DNA of 7,463 nt, from positions 1-7,463 of the forward strand of contig CANQTI010000096.1 in the NCBI GenBank assembly GCA_947626725.1. The letters are read 5' to 3'. The position numbers were made by a program, and so were the translations under genes. Positions within the stretch are counted from its first letter, which is position 1; every line of letters begins with the position of its first letter. The DNA is from an uncultured Eisenbergiella sp. GTDB taxonomy: Bacteria; Bacillota; Clostridia; Lachnospirales; Lachnospiraceae. Below the pieces are notes generated by a model. That model did no database searches, was not told the DNA's origin, and saw only the letters and a list, made by a program, of their open reading frames with translations. Positions 4,993 to 7,463 of this stretch are shown one piece after another.

Positions 4993-6263
4993 CGAGAAGT
5001 GAAAAGCTGTTGGAGGCCATCGGGCAGATCGATGATAAGCTCATAGAGGAAGCCGCCGCGGCGGGCGGAACCCCAACGGAGGCCATGGCGGCAGGCGTGC
5101 GCGCTGAGGCCGTGTCAGGCGCACGCACTGAGGCGGCGGCAGACGCGCGCGCCGGGGCCGCGTTAGGCGGAAAACAGGCGGTCCCGGATAGCAGGCGCGG
5201 GGAATCTGCCGCATCCGGCGGAAGGCGTGCGGAAGCGTCCGGCGCGGGGAAAAAGACCGCGGGCAAAAGGAAAAAGACCATCCGCCGGTCTGCCGCTTTC
5301 CGCTGGCAGAGCGCTTTGGCCGCCTGCGCCGTGCTGGCGGTCTGTACGGGCGTGTTTCTCCTGCTGCAGAATAGGGGCCTTCTGCTGACCCCGAAGTCGG
5401 GGGACTCCATGGAAGCGGCGCAGGATGCGGTTTCTTCGGAGCATGCGGCCGGGGCGGAAGCCGAGATGGAAGAGGCCGCCCCGGAGGAGGCTGCGGCCGA
5501 CAGCGCAGCGCCGGAGAAGTCCGCGGCGGAAAACGGCGGAACCGGGAGCGCGGGCGGACGGTCCGCGGAAAAGATACAGCAAAAGGACGGGCCGTCCGCC
5601 GGTGCCGGACTGCCTGACAGGGAAAATGCGGCAGCGGCCGGTGCGGATGCCGAAGCGGCTGCTGAGGACAGTGAAGGGGCGGTGCCGGACGGCGCGGCGT
5701 CCGGTGATCTGAAGGGAGCGGAGTCGGCCGGCGGCGAGTCTCAGATCATCGGCTGTCCCGAAATGCAGGAATCGATCCGGGAGGCGGAGAAAGAGAGCGA
5801 GGCCCGAAACGCGGAGGAAGAGGCTGCGGGGAGCGGATCAGCTGCCGGAGAGAGCGCGGAAACGCAGCAGAAGGCCCAAAGCGTTGAGAAGCCGATGGCG
5901 CCGCGCGAGATATATCTGGGAGACTGGAACATCTATGCCGAAACGAATGACGCCGCTTCGGATCACGTCACCTTTACAATCCGCAATGAGGAGGAGAAGG
6001 CGGTGCTTTCCTTCGGAGAGCAGTATACGCTGGAGGTCAGAAACGGAGACCGCTGGGAAACGCTGGAGCTGAAGGACGGTTCTGCGGTATGGCATGAGAC
6101 GCTTTATGCGGTAAGGCCCGGAGGGAAAAAGGAGGAAACGGTGGAATTCCGGTGGCTGTACGGCAGCCTCGAACCCGGTTTTTACCGGCTGGTGCGGCCC
6201 TGCAGTGTGGAGCAGGACGGGGAATCCGCGGAAGAAACGCTTTATGTCGAATTCGGGCTGTGA
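4989..6263 (+). CDS. Sigma-linked single-pass protein with Ala/Glu-rich stalk and Big_14-like Ig domain
   Basis: The 424-residue protein starts at a GTG that shares GTGA with the sigma factor stop; GGGAGGG (4974-4980) lies eight bases upstream. Residues 1-22 (MTRSEKLLEAIGQIDDKLIE) form a short amphipathic helix like the N-terminus of many membrane partners of clostridial ECF sigma factors. Residues 23-90 are an Ala/Gly-rich spacer. Basic KKTAGKRKKTIRR (88-100) precedes one membrane helix (108-127), which places the N-terminus inside. Residues 138-300 are an Ala/Glu/Ser/Gly-rich stalk outside. Residues 305-424 look like a Big_14 bacterial Ig-like domain: IYLGDWNIYAE, VTFTIRNE, LSFGEQYTLEVRNGDRWE, then EFRWLYGSLEPGFYRLVR and ETLYVEFGL. 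The layout suits a sensor or anti-sigma partner, but no classical zinc-binding anti-sigma domain is visible. The regulatory role is inferred from the operon. Confidence 0.75.
   Translation: MTRSEKLLEAIGQIDDKLIEEAAAAGGTPTEAMAAGVRAEAVSGARTEAAADARAGAALGGKQAVPDSRRGESAASGGRRAEASGAGKKTAGKRKKTIRRSAAFRWQSALAACAVLAVCTGVFLLLQNRGLLLTPKSGDSMEAAQDAVSSEHAAGAEAEMEEAAPEEAAADSAAPEKSAAENGGTGSAGGRSAEKIQQKDGPSAGAGLPDRENAAAAGADAEAAAEDSEGAVPDGAASGDLKGAESAGGESQIIGCPEMQESIREAEKESEARNAEEEAAGSGSAAGESAETQQKAQSVEKPMAPREIYLGDWNIYAETNDAASDHVTFTIRNEEEKAVLSFGEQYTLEVRNGDRWETLELKDGSAVWHETLYAVRPGGKKEETVEFRWLYGSLEPGFYRLVRPCSVEQDGESAEETLYVEFGL
5097..5168 (+). repeat. Three 24-bp units encoding an eight-residue Ala-rich repeat
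   Basis: In the sigma-linked protein, residues 37-60 read as three tandem units, VRAEAVSG, ARTEAAAD and ARAGAALG. Each has Arg at position 2 and Ala at position 5, and most have Glu at position 4. They lie in the cytoplasmic spacer before the membrane helix and suggest local expansion of a G+C-rich tract. Confidence 0.5.
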
Positions 6264-6319
6264 CTGCTGCAGAAGGGTTGCGCAGGCCCGCACGGAGCTT
6301 AAAATTTGATGGAGTCGAC

Positions 6320-6349
6320 GTTGTAAAATTTGCTGTTGAATTTTACAAC
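6320..6349. promoter_or_regulatory. Perfect inverted repeat, probable operator of the toxin-antitoxin module
   Basis: GTTGTAAAATT (6320-6330) and AATTTTACAAC (6339-6349) are exact reverse complements, separated by eight bases. The right arm overlaps the -35 element of the promoter for the antitoxin gene 40 bases downstream. Phd/YefM-type antitoxins usually bind such palindromes to repress their own operon, so an operator is the natural reading. There is no T-run after it, which argues against a terminator for the upstream gene. Confidence 0.7.
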
Positions 6350-6364
6350 AGACCGGGATATACT
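6336..6364 (+). promoter_or_regulatory. Promoter of the toxin-antitoxin operon
   Basis: TTGAAT (6336-6341, four of six bases) and TATACT (6359-6364, five of six bases) are separated by exactly 17 bases. The start codon of the antitoxin lies 25 bases beyond the -10 element, which gives a short leader carrying the ribosome binding site AGGAAAGGAG (6371-6380). The -35 element lies at the right side of the inverted repeat, so a bound repressor would block polymerase. Confidence 0.65.
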
Positions 6365-6388
6365 ACAGATAGGAAAGGAGCAAATATC

Positions 6389-6649
6389 ATGCCGAATATC
6401 AAGCCTATCTCAGATTTGAGGAATTACAGCGATGTACTCCGTGATGTGTCTGTCGGTTCACCGGTTTTTCTTACCAAAAACGGACGCGGCCGATATGCGA
6501 TCATTGATATACAGGATTACGAAAAGACAAGAGCGACCCTGCGGCTTATGGATGAGCTGGCAAAAGGGAAAAAATCCGGAGAGGAAAAGGGATGGCTCTC
6601 GTCTTCAGACGTAAGGGACCATTTCAGGATGAAGGCGAATGAAGAATAG
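6389..6649 (+). CDS. Phd/YefM family antitoxin
   Basis: The 86-residue protein begins MPNIKPISDLRNYSDVLRDV and continues with GSPVFLTKNGRGRYAIIDIQDYEK (23-46). This is the classic Phd/YefM DNA-binding fold: an N-terminal strand and helix, then V.LTKNG.G..A..D...YE. The C-terminal part (about 50-86) is charged and helical, with LMDELAKGKKSGEEKGWLSSSDVRDHF. By family it should wrap the partner toxin and be unfolded or degraded when free. The ATG at 6389 follows AGGAAAGGAG with an 8-base spacer. The frame stays open upstream but without a ribosome binding site and through the promoter, so the short form is right. The end overlaps the toxin gene by 11 bases, which ties the production of the two proteins. 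It probably represses its own promoter through the adjacent inverted repeat. Confidence 0.92.
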   Translation: MPNIKPISDLRNYSDVLRDVSVGSPVFLTKNGRGRYAIIDIQDYEKTRATLRLMDELAKGKKSGEEKGWLSSSDVRDHFRMKANEE

Positions 6650-6980
6650 CATCTACTATTCCCCGGAGGCCATGAGCGATCTTGATGAAATCTGGGAATA
6701 TATTGTTTCGGAGCTGTGCAATCCGCAGGCGGCTGAAAACACCGTAAATCATATTGTGGAGGCGATCGATAAGCTGGAAGATTTTCCGGAGATCGGTACG
6801 CCGCTTTCCGCAGTGTCAGGCGTGGAGAGCGACTGCCGTTTCCTTATCAGCGGAAATTATATGGCATTTTACCGCGTGATGGATCGGAATGTTTATGTGG
6901 ACCGTGTACTGTATGGCAGACGGGATTATCTTCGTATCCTGTTTCCGGATCTGTCACAGGAGGACGAGGATGAGTCCTGA
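6639..6980 (+). CDS. RelE/ParE family toxin
   Basis: The 113-residue protein matches the RelE/ParE fold. It opens with a first strand and helix, YYSPEAMSDLDEIWEYI (6-22). A second helix, NPQAAENTVNHIVEAIDKLEDFPEIGTPLS (28-57), carries the usual L..FP.IG.PL motif. The C-terminal sheet has R67-FLISGNYMAFYRV (67-80) and V87-DRVLYGRRDYLRILF. The RRDY ending is more ParE/RelE2-like than ribosome-cleaving RelE with its full catalytic set, so gyrase inhibition or mRNA cleavage cannot be decided here. The acidic tail SQEDEDES is a little longer than usual. The ATG at 6639 overlaps the antitoxin gene, with only a weak GAAGG (6631-6635) as ribosome binding site, so translation probably depends on coupling. 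Nothing indicates that the gene is broken. Confidence 0.9.
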   Translation: MKNSIYYSPEAMSDLDEIWEYIVSELCNPQAAENTVNHIVEAIDKLEDFPEIGTPLSAVSGVESDCRFLISGNYMAFYRVMDRNVYVDRVLYGRRDYLRILFPDLSQEDEDES

Positions 6981-7092
6981 ATATGACGGACCTATGCGGG
7001 CATGGCAGGAAGCTGATGGGTACGAGGAATATAGGAGCAGCACACAGCGAGGGAACTGACGGATAAAAGTTCCGGATGAAGAGCTCATACAG

Positions 7093-7149
7093 AAAAAAGA
7101 GGGGCCGGGGAGGCGCAGCGCACATGGCGCTGGCGCACCCCGGCCCCTC
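7093..7149 (-). terminator. Intrinsic terminator of the alpha-galactosidase gene
   Basis: GAGGGGCCGGGG (7099-7110) and CCCCGGCCCCTC (7138-7149) form a 12-bp G+C-rich stem. It is extended inward by GCGC plus AGCGC pairing with GCGCT plus GCGC, with one bulged base. Read leftward, the stem is followed at once by six T (7098-7093 on the minus strand), starting 12 bases past the alpha-galactosidase stop. On the plus strand there is no T-run, so it serves the leftward gene. Confidence 0.85.
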
Positions 7150-7160
7150 CGGCCGTTCTG

Positions 7161-7463
7161 TCACTCCTTTACAAAATGCAGCATCGCGCTGCCGTAATCG
7201 CCGAAGATCATGTTCTGCAGATATCCTGCGTACATCAGCAGCCCACCGGAATAGACCTGATCCGTACCCTCCAGGCGGTAACGGGCATCCGGGTCCAGAC
7301 CCTCCAGCTTCAGGCGGCGTGGATTCCAGAAAGGCTGATACCGGACCTGCACATAGGTCACGAGGCACTCGCTCTTATCTTCGCTGACCACCTGCCAGCA
7401 GTCGTACATATTGTTTTCCCGGTAAGAGGCGATGCGGTAATAGGTGCCCTCCCGGAGCAGGTC
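7161..7463 (-). CDS. GH36 alpha-galactosidase, C-terminal 100 residues (5' end outside window)
   Basis: The leftward frame is open to the right edge of the window, so the 100 residues seen are the end of a longer protein. They contain DLLREGTYYRIAS, then WQVVSEDKSECLVTYVQV, RRLKLEGLDPDARYRLEGTD, YSGGLLMYAGYL and FGDYGSAMLHFVKE. This is the C-terminal beta-sandwich of family GH36 alpha-galactosidases, where W.VVSEDKSEALV...V and L.L.GLDP...Y..........YSG..LM.AG are recurrent. The full enzyme (about 730 residues in the family) releases terminal alpha-galactose from raffinose-type sugars and galactomannan. The catalytic domain lies outside the window. It has Cys (DKSEC) where Ala is more usual, which is of no likely consequence. 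The gene converges on the toxin-antitoxin operon. Confidence 0.85.
   Translation of the reverse strand, partial: DLLREGTYYRIASYRENNMYDCWQVVSEDKSECLVTYVQVRYQPFWNPRRLKLEGLDPDARYRLEGTDQVYSGGLLMYAGYLQNMIFGDYGSAMLHFVKE

Noticed and set aside
5163..5582. Minus-strand and other-frame open frames within the Ala/Glu-rich stalk gene
   Set aside because: The G+C-rich, stop-poor DNA makes all frames open. The products are Arg- or Pro-rich with no motif and no ribosome binding site.
7052..7073. GGAACT and AGTTCC, a 6-bp inverted repeat after the toxin gene, as a terminator
   Set aside because: The stem is short and A+T-containing, has a ten-base loop and no T-run, so it is too weak to call.
6847..7368. 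A 173-codon minus-strand open frame across the toxin end and the alpha-galactosidase end
   Set aside because: It crosses the strong terminator hairpin, is out of frame with the recognisable alpha-galactosidase C-terminus and lies opposite the conserved end of the toxin.

Overview
The window looks like chromosomal DNA from a Gram-positive gut clostridium, most likely of the Lachnospiraceae type. The reasons are the G+C-rich, Firmicutes-style coding with strong AGGAGG-like ribosome binding sites, a DUF4173-type membrane protein, a clostridial ECF sigma factor paired with a Big_14-like membrane protein, a small ferritin-like protein related to CotJC/Mn-catalase, and a GH36 alpha-galactosidase. 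This assignment rests on recognising families by eye, not on a database search. No RNA genes, CRISPR array, insertion sequence or phage genes are visible.

Layout. Positions 1-916 hold the 3' end of a DUF4173-type membrane protein gene that overlaps a small three-helix membrane protein gene. A near-consensus promoter (945-973) then leads into an integral-membrane acyltransferase (1051-2145) that is visibly richer in A+T than its surroundings. It is followed by an HD-domain phosphohydrolase (2192-2785), which overlaps a membrane-anchored coiled-coil protein (2778-3662) built on heptad-like and 11-residue repeats. A hairpin terminator at 3698-3740 separates this rightward block from a leftward gene for a small ferritin-like protein (3783-4301).

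Divergent from the ferritin-like gene is a two-gene unit: an ECF sigma factor (4432-4992) and, starting on a GTGA overlap, a single-pass Ala/Glu/Gly-rich protein with an extracellular Ig-like domain (4989-6263). The second is a candidate regulator or surface partner of the sigma factor. A compact Phd/YefM-RelE/ParE toxin-antitoxin module follows (6389-6980). Its promoter overlaps a perfect 11-bp inverted repeat that is the likely autoregulatory operator. The window ends in the 3' part of a leftward GH36 alpha-galactosidase gene with a strong intrinsic terminator (7093-7149).

Most of this is ordinary accessory and regulatory content. The points most worth a second look are the low-complexity expansion of the sigma-linked membrane protein, the 11-residue repeat membrane protein coupled to the HD enzyme, the apparent Glu-to-Lys change at a predicted metal-ligand site of the ferritin-like protein, and the toxin-antitoxin operator. 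No clear new defence or biosynthetic system is evident.
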